Notes under the pieces: generated by a model
The model's database searches: none
What the model was told of the DNA's origin: nothing
The model's input: only the letters and a program-made list of their open reading frames with translations
Program-made: the position numbers and the translations under genes
Assembly (NCBI GenBank): GCA_943324925.2
Contig: CALPNL020000036.1
Location: 1 to 12,833 of the forward strand
From: Chitinophaga pinensis
GTDB lineage: Bacteria; Bacteroidota; Bacteroidia; Flavobacteriales; Flavobacteriaceae
Direction: 5' to 3'
DNA length: 12,833 nt
Shown here: positions 6,285 through 12,833 of the stretch, piece by piece
How the letters are laid out: every line of letters starts with the position of its first letter
Position numbering within the stretch: the first letter of the stretch is position 1

Positions 6285-8348
6285 ATGAAACTTAGATTTA
6301 ACAAAACATTATTGTACGTTATTCCTGCGTTAATTGGACTATCGGCGAATGCTCAAAAGGAGGCTGCCGCAAAGACGCCCGGAATTAACGTCCCATTTAT
6401 GGATAAATCGGTAAAACCAAGTGACGATTTTTTCAAATTTGTAAATGGAACTTGGTTGAAAAATACAGAAATTCCTGCTGACAAAACGCGTTGGGGAAGT
6501 TTTGATGAATTGCGCCAAAATACAGATAAAGATGCTTTAGCCATTTTAAAAGAGGCGGCAACAAATCCAAAATACAAATCAAATACCGATCAAGGAAAAG
6601 CGATTATTATGTACAAAGCCGCCATGGATACTGTGGCTAGAAACAAACAAGGAATCGCTCCATTAGCTCCCTATTTGGCCAAAATAAACGCGGTAAAAAA
6701 CGTCAAAGATTTACAAAAATTGATGATGGAAACAGAAGCTCAAGGTGGAGGTGTTGGCTTTTTTGGAATTGGAATTGGTGCCGATGAAAAAAATAGTAAC
6801 AGAAATGTAGTTAGCGTAGGCCCAGGAAGTTTAGGTTTGCCAGACAGAGATTACTACGTATCTGAAGATAAAGATTCTAAAGAAAAACGCGAGAAATATG
6901 TTGTTCACGTTGCGAAAATGTTACAATTTTTAAATGAAACTCCGGAACAAGCAAAAGCCAATGCTGAAAAAATTCTTGCTTTAGAAATCCAAATGTCTAA
7001 GCCAAGATTGGATCGTGTGGAACGAAGAGATAGTAAAAAACAATACAATCCAACCGCCATTGCAGACATGCAAAAAATGCTTCCTTCAATAGATTGGAAT
7101 ACTTACATTAAAGGTATTGGAATTTCTAAAATCGATACTATTATTGTTTCTCAACCAAGATACATGAGTTCGTTACAAACATTATTTACAGAAAATAAAG
7201 TAGACGATTGGAAAGCCTATATGCGTTGGATGCTGTTAAGAGGAGCTTCAAGCCAATTATCTACTGCTATTGAAACTGCAAATTGGGAGTTTTACGGAAA
7301 AACATTAACAGGTGCAATGAAGCAAAGACCTCGCCACGAAAAAGCATTACAAGTAGTTAATGGAACTGTTGGAGAGGCTTTAGGAAAATTATACGTTGAA
7401 AAAATGTTCCCTGCTGAAGCGAAAGCTAAAGCGATGAAAATGATCAAAAACGTAATGAGAGCCTATGAAATTAGAATTAATAATTTGACTTGGATGTCTG
7501 CTGAAACTAAAACAAAAGCAATTGAGAAGTTAAATAAATTAACTATCAAAATAGGTTATCCAGACAAATGGGAAGATTACTCCGCTTTAGCAGTAAAAAG
7601 TCCTGAAGATGGAGGAAGCTATTTTCAAAATGTAAGAAATATTTCTAATTGGCGTTGGGCGAAAGAATTAGATAAATTAGGAAAACCTGTTGATAAAACT
7701 GAATGGGGAATGTCTCCTCAAACGGTTAATGCCTACTACAATCCATCTTACAATGAGATTGTTTTCCCTGCAGCAATCTTACAACCGCCATTTTACAATT
7801 ACCAAGCTGACGAAGCTGTAAATTATGGTGGAATTGGAGGAGTAATTGGTCATGAAATTTCTCATGGATTTGACGATCAAGGAGCAACTTATAATGCTGA
7901 TGGAAATTTAATTGACTGGTGGACAGCCGAAGATTTAACAAAATTTACCTCTTTAGGTGGTGCCCTTGCTGATCAATATTCTGCATTAGAACCATTACCA
8001 GGAACTCATGTGGACGGTAAATTTACATTAGGAGAAAACATCGGAGATTTAGGTGGAGTAAATGCTGCTTACGATGGATTACAATTGTATTTGAAAGAAA
8101 ATGGAAATCCAGGTTTAATTGATGGTTACACTCCTGAGCAAAGATTTTTTATCTCTTGGTCGACCATTTGGAGATCTAAAATGAGAGACGAAGCCTTGAA
8201 AAATCAAGTTAAAACAGATCCGCATTCTCCAGGAATGTACCGCGCTTATGTGCCAATTCAAAACGTAGATGCTTTCTATTCTGCGTTTAATATTAAAGAA
8301 GGTGACGGAATGTTTATAGCTCCAGAAAAACGAGTTAAAATTTGGTAA
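6285..8348 (+). CDS. Secreted M13 family zinc metallopeptidase (neprilysin/PepO type)
   Basis: This is a 687-residue zinc endopeptidase of family M13, expected to cut peptides outside the inner membrane. Residues 1-23 form a Sec signal peptide (basic start, hydrophobic LLYVIPALIGL, likely cut after SANA before Gln24). There is no lipobox cysteine and no type IX secretion domain at the C-terminus, so a soluble periplasmic form is the simplest reading. The peptidase M13 N-terminal domain begins at about residue 43 (KPSDDFFKFVNGTWLK). The catalytic domain shows NAYY (482-485, substrate binding), zinc motif HEISH (523-527; His523, His527, base Glu524), and ENIGD with third ligand Glu584 and Asp588. 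It ends in KRVKIW, resembling the C-terminal tail of neprilysin. Length is typical and no residue is missing. Start ATG at 6285 fits the signal peptide. A hairpin terminator follows. Confidence 0.95.
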   Translation: MKLRFNKTLLYVIPALIGLSANAQKEAAAKTPGINVPFMDKSVKPSDDFFKFVNGTWLKNTEIPADKTRWGSFDELRQNTDKDALAILKEAATNPKYKSNTDQGKAIIMYKAAMDTVARNKQGIAPLAPYLAKINAVKNVKDLQKLMMETEAQGGGVGFFGIGIGADEKNSNRNVVSVGPGSLGLPDRDYYVSEDKDSKEKREKYVVHVAKMLQFLNETPEQAKANAEKILALEIQMSKPRLDRVERRDSKKQYNPTAIADMQKMLPSIDWNTYIKGIGISKIDTIIVSQPRYMSSLQTLFTENKVDDWKAYMRWMLLRGASSQLSTAIETANWEFYGKTLTGAMKQRPRHEKALQVVNGTVGEALGKLYVEKMFPAEAKAKAMKMIKNVMRAYEIRINNLTWMSAETKTKAIEKLNKLTIKIGYPDKWEDYSALAVKSPEDGGSYFQNVRNISNWRWAKELDKLGKPVDKTEWGMSPQTVNAYYNPSYNEIVFPAAILQPPFYNYQADEAVNYGGIGGVIGHEISHGFDDQGATYNADGNLIDWWTAEDLTKFTSLGGALADQYSALEPLPGTHVDGKFTLGENIGDLGGVNAAYDGLQLYLKENGNPGLIDGYTPEQRFFISWSTIWRSKMRDEALKNQVKTDPHSPGMYRAYVPIQNVDAFYSAFNIKEGDGMFIAPEKRVKIW

Positions 8349-8373
8349 TACCCCATTTTTACATAAATTTAAT

Positions 8374-8406
8374 AATCCCATTTTGTATTTCAAAATGGGA
8401 TTTTTT
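8374..8406. terminator. Hairpin terminator between convergent genes
   Basis: AATCCCATTTTG (8374-8385) and CAAAATGGGATT (8391-8402) form a perfect 12-bp stem with a 5-base loop (tattt), followed by a T run to 8406. It lies 26 bases after the M13 peptidase stop and ends the + transcript. On the minus strand it lies directly after, and its T run includes part of, the EamA gene stop codon (8405-8407). It may therefore also stop the minus operon, although the minus-strand tail (ATTATTAAATTT) is less U-rich. Confidence 0.85.
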
Positions 8407-9331
8407 ATGTGCTTTTCGATTTTTGAAAAGATCTGTTGACTAAATAAAGTCCGAATAAAGTGATTGTTCCTCCTACAGCAATTGCTAATGATAAAGGTTC
8501 TCCAAAAATATAAGCACCTAAAAGAACTGCAATTATTGGATTGATGTAAGCATAAATACTATTTATTTCAGCCGGTAAATGTTGCAAAGCATAGATATAA
8601 GCAATGAAGGTTAACACCGATCCAAAAATTACTAAATAACCTATTGAAACCCATGAAATTACTGGAATAGTTGATAAACTCACCGCCGATCCCGTAGCCC
8701 CCAAATAGGTAAAAAGAAAAATACTTGAAATAAACATTTGGATTCCTAAACTAAAATAAGGGTTAAAACTTGCCGCTTTTTTCTTAGTATATAAGGTGGC
8801 AAACGCCCAGGTTAATGTTGAAATTATGGATATTATTATGCCAAATCGGAAATCAAAAATCAAGAAATCACTTAAATGTTCGTAAAAAATAACACATACT
8901 CCCGCAAAACCTATAACCAATCCTACAATAGCTGATTTAACTAATTTTTCACCTCTAAACAGACTGATGATTACCACCCATAGCGGTACCAAAGCGCCTA
9001 TAATTGCACCCAAACCACTACTGATATATTTTACTCCCCAAGTACTTAAACCGTTGCTTAATACAAAATTCAAAATACTCAAAATGATAATGGTTTTCCA
9101 TTGTTTGCCTTTAGGCCAAGTCGTTTTCTTATATAAAAAATAAGATAAATATAATGTCGCCCCTAAGAATTGACGGATAGCTGCAAGTTGTAACGCTGGC
9201 ATGTGCTTCACCCCTTCTTTTGAGGCAATCCAGGTAGTCCCCCAAAAAAAACTCACCCAGCAAAGAGCCAAAATTGGCAATCCAATTAAGGTAATTTTCG
9301 ATTTAACTCTAGATTTTAATTTTTGTATCAA
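8405..9331 (-). CDS. EamA family (DMT superfamily) membrane permease
   Basis: This 308-residue inner-membrane protein is made of two EamA repeats, about residues 19-150 and 165-300, with ten predicted helices in total. The typical WVSFFWGTTWIASK at the start of the first repeat and INPIIAVLLGAYIFGEPLS in the second support the family. DMT members export or import amino acids, nucleosides and other small metabolites; the substrate cannot be told. The proposed start is TTG at 9331, which directly follows the TAG stop of the upstream SDR gene in the same frame. No in-frame ATG occurs until residue 44, which lies after the first helix. TTG at residue 18 is an alternative that keeps most of helix one but loses the basic N-terminal tail. 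It is the last gene of the minus operon and runs into the terminator at 8374-8406. Confidence 0.9.
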   Translation of the reverse strand: MIQKLKSRVKSKITLIGLPILALCWVSFFWGTTWIASKEGVKHMPALQLAAIRQFLGATLYLSYFLYKKTTWPKGKQWKTIIILSILNFVLSNGLSTWGVKYISSGLGAIIGALVPLWVVIISLFRGEKLVKSAIVGLVIGFAGVCVIFYEHLSDFLIFDFRFGIIISIISTLTWAFATLYTKKKAASFNPYFSLGIQMFISSIFLFTYLGATGSAVSLSTIPVISWVSIGYLVIFGSVLTFIAYIYALQHLPAEINSIYAYINPIIAVLLGAYIFGEPLSLAIAVGGTITLFGLYLVNRSFQKSKST

Positions 9332-10135
9332 CTATAAACTTCCTTTTATGAATTGGTATTTCAAAACGCTTTCTAATTTATCGGAAGCTATGGTTTTCCC
9401 AATGGATGGTTTTGAATGGGTAAAGATAGGCCGTTCCAAATTATATTCTTTGGCTTTTTGAGAATAATACTCTTCCCTACTTGGATGAAAAGGCGCAACA
9501 GCATTAAACGTTTCGCTCCAAAAATTACTATCAATGATTTTTAAAATAATTCCAATGCAATCTTCTTGATGAATCAAATTTATAGGTGCCTCCGGGTTTT
9601 CAATATTGGTTCGCCCGGCCAAAAAAAGAATGGGATGACGGTCTTCGCCTATGAGTCCACCAAAACGTAAAATGGTGGTTTCAAAATTGGAATTATTTTG
9701 TAATAATTTCTCGCATTCTAGCAACTGCTTGCCGCTTTCGGTGTCTGGATTTGGAATGGTGTCTTCCGTAACGAATTCACATTCGTCAGAAAAAACAGAA
9801 GTAGAACTCACGAAAAGCACTTTTTTAATTCCCGATTTTTCAATAAATGGAAGGATATTTTCTATTTTAGAAACGAAATTTTCTTTTGAATTACCTCTTA
9901 ATTTAGGCGGAATATTAATTATTAAAACTTGGCTTTGTTCCAAGAATTGATCCATGTTCCCATTGATCCCGTTTTCTCCTATTTCGATCAAAAAAGGAGT
10001 TATTCCAGCCTGTTCAACTACGTCCATTTTTTCGGAAGAAGTCGTCGAACCCTTAACCGAAAACCCATTTCCTATTATAGCTTTCGCCAAAGGCAATCCC
10101 AACCAACCACAACCAAGAATGCTAATTTTTGTCAT
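9332..10135 (-). CDS. YeeZ-like atypical short-chain dehydrogenase/NAD-dependent epimerase family protein
   Basis: This is a 267-residue Rossmann-fold protein of the NAD(P)-dependent epimerase/dehydratase group, resembling E. coli YeeZ. The dinucleotide-binding motif is GCGWLG at 8-13, close to the N-terminus. VLFVSSTSVFSD (106-117) is the usual strand and serine segment. The family YxxxK pair is not intact: the corresponding place reads TESGK, with Thr132 where Tyr is expected and Lys136 in the Lys position. It may thus bind a nucleotide cofactor without classical SDR catalysis; the true substrate is unknown. ATG at 10135 overlaps the M28 peptidase stop as TAATG. Its own stop TAG directly abuts the TTG start of the EamA gene, so the three genes are very likely co-transcribed and translationally coupled. 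Confidence 0.88.
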   Translation of the reverse strand: MTKISILGCGWLGLPLAKAIIGNGFSVKGSTTSSEKMDVVEQAGITPFLIEIGENGINGNMDQFLEQSQVLIINIPPKLRGNSKENFVSKIENILPFIEKSGIKKVLFVSSTSVFSDECEFVTEDTIPNPDTESGKQLLECEKLLQNNSNFETTILRFGGLIGEDRHPILFLAGRTNIENPEAPINLIHQEDCIGIILKIIDSNFWSETFNAVAPFHPSREEYYSQKAKEYNLERPIFTHSKPSIGKTIASDKLESVLKYQFIKGSL

Positions 10136-12528
10136 TATTGAATGCCTTTTAAAGTATCAATACTAACAGTCAAACTATCTTTCGAATTCGATTTTCTGGA
10201 TTTGAGATTATCTGATTTTCGAACCACATTAGATGGAACAATTTTCTTTTGAATAACAACCGCATCGTTTAATACAAATGGAGTTGGCATCATCCAAGGT
10301 AATCTTTGGGCAATTCTGAATTTAGGATTGCTTATTAAATCAAACGAACTTTCCATTAAATCCATATCAAAAACCGCGGTTACTGGAATAGAAAACTGCA
10401 ATTCCAACGGCTCATTATCAACAACATAATAGCTAACTAATTTCTTCCCTCTTCGCTTATAAATACTTCCTTTTTGATCTAATGCCAAAGCTCCATTTGC
10501 CTTTAAATTATAGAACGTCATTATTTCATTTGCAAAAACATCATAACGATTTACTGGTCGATTTGGAGTAATTTTTATCTTATAATAATGTTGAGACCCC
10601 GCAATACTATCCCGTAAAAACGAAATTGTAGGATCGCTTATTTCTTTTACATCGGCTTCAGCTGAATAAGTAAATCCCGAATTATATTTGCTGAACAACG
10701 GATTCTTGTTTAATTCTGTTGCTTTTTTTGGATTTTCCCCCAAGTACATTTTCGTCCAAGAGTCTAAGTTTACATCATAGGTAGTCCAAACCGCTTTTTT
10801 TGTATCGGCATTATAAACATAAAGCAAGCTGTTTGGTTTTGCCGTTCCAACAGCATAACCAGAATTGAAACTAGCCTTTATGAAAAACCCAATTGAGATT
10901 AATAATGATAACAAGGCCCAAAATCCTTTTCTAGGAAACGATCCAAATATTGGTAACAACAATCCGAAAACTAAAACAGTTAACACCGCGCTTCCAGTTA
11001 AAATTTTTAATCCCAAGCCAATTGGAAACATCGTAATAAATGGAACTAAAATAATTAAGGAGGGGATACTCAAAATTAAATTCAATATTGGTTTTGTTTT
11101 TTGGGTGGTGACAAAATAAGCCAACATAAACAAACTGAAAAATAATGGAATAACTAAAAATCCTGCTCCAGGCAAATAAATAGCAAGAGCAAAATTGATT
11201 AAAATCCAAATAAATAAAGGCGCTATAGAATAATTCTCGGTTTTATTTTCCGAATTGGAGTTGGAATAAAACAATAACGAAATCGCCAAACTCAAAAACA
11301 CAAACGCACCTATATAATCGTGACCGTTATAGGTAAAACCATGAAGGATATCATTGTATTGTGGGTAAATCTTTAGCAACAATTTCCAACCAAAATAAGT
11401 GGTTATTCCCGAAACGAGTAACGCCCCAAGGAAAATTAAAAAGCCTTTCCCCATTTCTGAAAATACCAAAACTCGTTTGCCAAGACCTATAAATACTAAA
11501 AATAAAAATAGGAAAACCGAGATCATTACCATTGGGAAAACCCAGGAAAAAGGGTAACTCACAAATTTAAAAGGCGTATTAAAATAAACATAGTCCTCAC
11601 TGGATTGAAGAGAAGTCAAATCAGAATTAGCAAAATAATTCAACAAAGGAACCATATAAGTTCCTTGGTGCTCCATTGTTTTCGGACTCAAATGATTGAA
11701 GTCATCCTGTGCCGTATGGTAATTAAAATGATTGTCGATAAATGCAAAATTGAATCCTTGAATTTTTCCTTGCTCTCTAAAAACAGTCAAATCGGTGTCG
11801 TTCGGTAACATTTTATAAATGCTGTACATCAAGGAATTTGAAACCGGATAACTTGGGTTGGCGGCCGTAAATTCCTTAACCATATTCGCATTCCCCTTAT
11901 TCACTTCCATCAACATATAGCTTGGCCCAGCACTTCCTCGGGCTTCAAAATTTAAAACCAAACCCACTTCTTTCGCCCAATTGCTTTGGGTTACAAAAAG
12001 TGCCGCTCCGTTCAAACCCAGTTCTTCCGCATCCGAAAACAAAATGATAATATCGTTTTTATGTGGTGTTTTATTTGCCAAAAAAGCACGAACGCCTTCC
12101 AAAATAGTTGCAATTCCCGAAGCATCATCGCTAGCCCCATGAGAATAGGAATGCGGTGCGCTGTCGTAATGAGATAGCAACAATAACGCTTTTGAACTAT
12201 CTGACCCTTTAATTCTCGCTAAAATATTTTTAGATTTTGTCAAGTTTCCCCAATCAGAAAGCGTGGTTCCTTCCTGAATTTGGGTTTCCAATCCCATTTT
12301 CTGTAATTCTTTAACCAGATAATCACCAACCATTTTATGATTACTAGAACCAATAAAGTGTGGGTTTTCTGATATAACCTTTACTTTTTCCAACGCTCTT
12401 TTTGTGGAATATTCGGAAAGCAATGAATCATCCGATGAAACCCATTGAGGCATCATTAATAAATAAATTAAACCTATGGTCACCACAATAAAAAGTATCG
12501 ATAAAATGGCTAAAAATCTGTTTTTCAT
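10135..12528 (-). CDS. Membrane-bound M28 family zinc peptidase, ERMP1/Pff1-like architecture
   Basis: This is a 797-residue protein with an M28 aminopeptidase domain and a polytopic membrane part. An N-terminal helix (about 5-26) would place the peptidase domain (about 40-310) outside the membrane. Predicted zinc and catalytic residues are His120 and Asp122 (LLSHYDSAPH), bridging Asp134 (HGASDDASG), Glu168-Glu169 (FSDAEELG), Glu195 (NFEARGS) and His271 (NYHTAQDD). About eight helices follow between roughly 325 and 565. A C-terminal soluble domain of about 230 residues ends the protein. This order matches the eukaryotic ER metallopeptidase ERMP1 and the vacuolar protease Pff1. Substrates are unknown; removal of N-terminal residues from peptides is the family activity. 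It is preceded at 17 nt by a small gene and overlaps the SDR gene by one base. Nothing is truncated. Confidence 0.92.
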   Translation of the reverse strand: MKNRFLAILSILFIVVTIGLIYLLMMPQWVSSDDSLLSEYSTKRALEKVKVISENPHFIGSSNHKMVGDYLVKELQKMGLETQIQEGTTLSDWGNLTKSKNILARIKGSDSSKALLLLSHYDSAPHSYSHGASDDASGIATILEGVRAFLANKTPHKNDIIILFSDAEELGLNGAALFVTQSNWAKEVGLVLNFEARGSAGPSYMLMEVNKGNANMVKEFTAANPSYPVSNSLMYSIYKMLPNDTDLTVFREQGKIQGFNFAFIDNHFNYHTAQDDFNHLSPKTMEHQGTYMVPLLNYFANSDLTSLQSSEDYVYFNTPFKFVSYPFSWVFPMVMISVFLFLFLVFIGLGKRVLVFSEMGKGFLIFLGALLVSGITTYFGWKLLLKIYPQYNDILHGFTYNGHDYIGAFVFLSLAISLLFYSNSNSENKTENYSIAPLFIWILINFALAIYLPGAGFLVIPLFFSLFMLAYFVTTQKTKPILNLILSIPSLIILVPFITMFPIGLGLKILTGSAVLTVLVFGLLLPIFGSFPRKGFWALLSLLISIGFFIKASFNSGYAVGTAKPNSLLYVYNADTKKAVWTTYDVNLDSWTKMYLGENPKKATELNKNPLFSKYNSGFTYSAEADVKEISDPTISFLRDSIAGSQHYYKIKITPNRPVNRYDVFANEIMTFYNLKANGALALDQKGSIYKRRGKKLVSYYVVDNEPLELQFSIPVTAVFDMDLMESSFDLISNPKFRIAQRLPWMMPTPFVLNDAVVIQKKIVPSNVVRKSDNLKSRKSNSKDSLTVSIDTLKGIQ

Positions 12529-12545
12529 TTGTAATTAATTTTAAA

Positions 12546-12833
12546 TTAAATGTCTTTTTTGACTAACATAAAATAATCATTTTCCAATGCCATGTAGCCT
12601 TGGTCATATATAAAATAATAGGTGTTCCCGGTTTTGGTATTCAAGATATTGGTGACAAATTCAAAATCAAAACCTTTACTTAATAATTTTGCACGAGAGG
12701 TTTTCGACTTTCCTTCTACATTTAAGGCGCACAAAATCCGATAATTTTTTCGCAATTTGTTGTTCACATTGCGCATAAAATTAGTGCTGTCCTTATTGAT
12801 TTTGTTGTTATAGGAATTCCTACAACCGTCGCT
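12546..12833 (-). CDS. Hypothetical protein, partial (runs off right edge)
   Basis: The frame is open from the right edge (no stop in the 19 codons before ATG at 12776) to TAA at 12546, giving at least 95 residues if the start is outside the window or 76 if ATG 12776 is used. I do not recognise a named family. The first part is basic and Asn/Lys-rich. The second part (RAKLLSKGFDFEFVTNIL, TKTGNTYYFIYDQGYMALE) has the look of a compact alternating beta-alpha domain, with aromatic and Gly residues that may be conserved. No signal peptide or membrane helix is seen in the visible part. It lies 17 nt before the M28 peptidase gene on the same strand, so it may be the first visible gene of that transcript. 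The frame is credible because of its length and position, but its function is unknown. Confidence 0.6.
   Translation of the reverse strand, partial: SDGCRNSYNNKINKDSTNFMRNVNNKLRKNYRILCALNVEGKSKTSRAKLLSKGFDFEFVTNILNTKTGNTYYFIYDQGYMALENDYFMLVKKDI

Noticed and set aside
7726..7941. 71-codon minus strand frame inside the M13 peptidase gene
   Set aside because: It lies opposite the HEISH zinc-binding region; His/Gln/Leu-rich translation is typical of an antisense shadow.
8115..8393. 92-codon minus strand frame across the M13 stop and terminator
   Set aside because: It is antisense to the M13 C-terminus and begins inside the hairpin terminator; no sign of a real protein.
9651..10166. Three overlapping + strand frames opposite the SDR gene
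   Set aside because: All are antisense to the conserved Rossmann-fold gene and show no recognisable motif.

Overview
This window looks like ordinary chromosomal sequence from a member of the Bacteroidota, most likely a Flavobacterium-like Flavobacteriia. The evidence is the AT-rich DNA with AAA/ATT-rich codons, the near absence of Shine-Dalgarno sequences, promoter elements of the Bacteroidota type (TTTG ... TAnnTTTG), and protein sequences of flavobacterial character. No tRNA, rRNA, CRISPR array, insertion sequence or integration site is visible.

Layout, left to right. (1) The 3' part of lepA (EF4) runs in from the left edge on the + strand. (2) It converges, with a 20-nt gap, on a minus-strand SOS-type mutagenesis pair. 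Here the Y-family polymerase gene umuC comes first and umuD second, overlapping by 10 nt; this is the reverse of the E. coli umuDC order. (3) A minus-strand ferrous-iron uptake operon follows: feoA, feoB and a 40-residue Cys-rich membrane protein. It has a good Bacteroidota promoter flanked by a perfect 12-bp palindrome and an 11-bp-period direct repeat. (4) A membrane-anchored SCO/SenC copper chaperone lies upstream of feoA on the minus strand. It is divergent from (5) a secreted M13 (neprilysin/PepO-type) zinc peptidase on the + strand. (6) A strong 12-bp-stem hairpin terminator separates this peptidase from a convergent minus-strand operon. In transcription order that operon is a small unrecognised protein running off the right edge, a membrane M28 peptidase (ERMP1-like architecture), a YeeZ-like atypical SDR, and an EamA/DMT permease. 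The last three genes are tightly packed, with a TAATG overlap and then a TAG stop directly abutting a TTG start.

How the genes work together: FeoA, FeoB and the small Cys-rich protein form one Fe(II) import system. UmuC and UmuD form a DNA polymerase V-type translesion system, with UmuD activated by self-cleavage. SCO delivers copper to cytochrome oxidase and is only a neighbour. The M28-SDR-DMT group is probably co-transcribed, but no shared pathway can be read from sequence alone.

I see no clearly new biological system. The points most worth a second look are the operator-like inverted repeat lying over the umuC promoter (with a possibly leaderless transcript), the reversed umuC-umuD order, the tiny feo protein gene, the feo regulatory region, and the stop/start junction in the right-hand operon.
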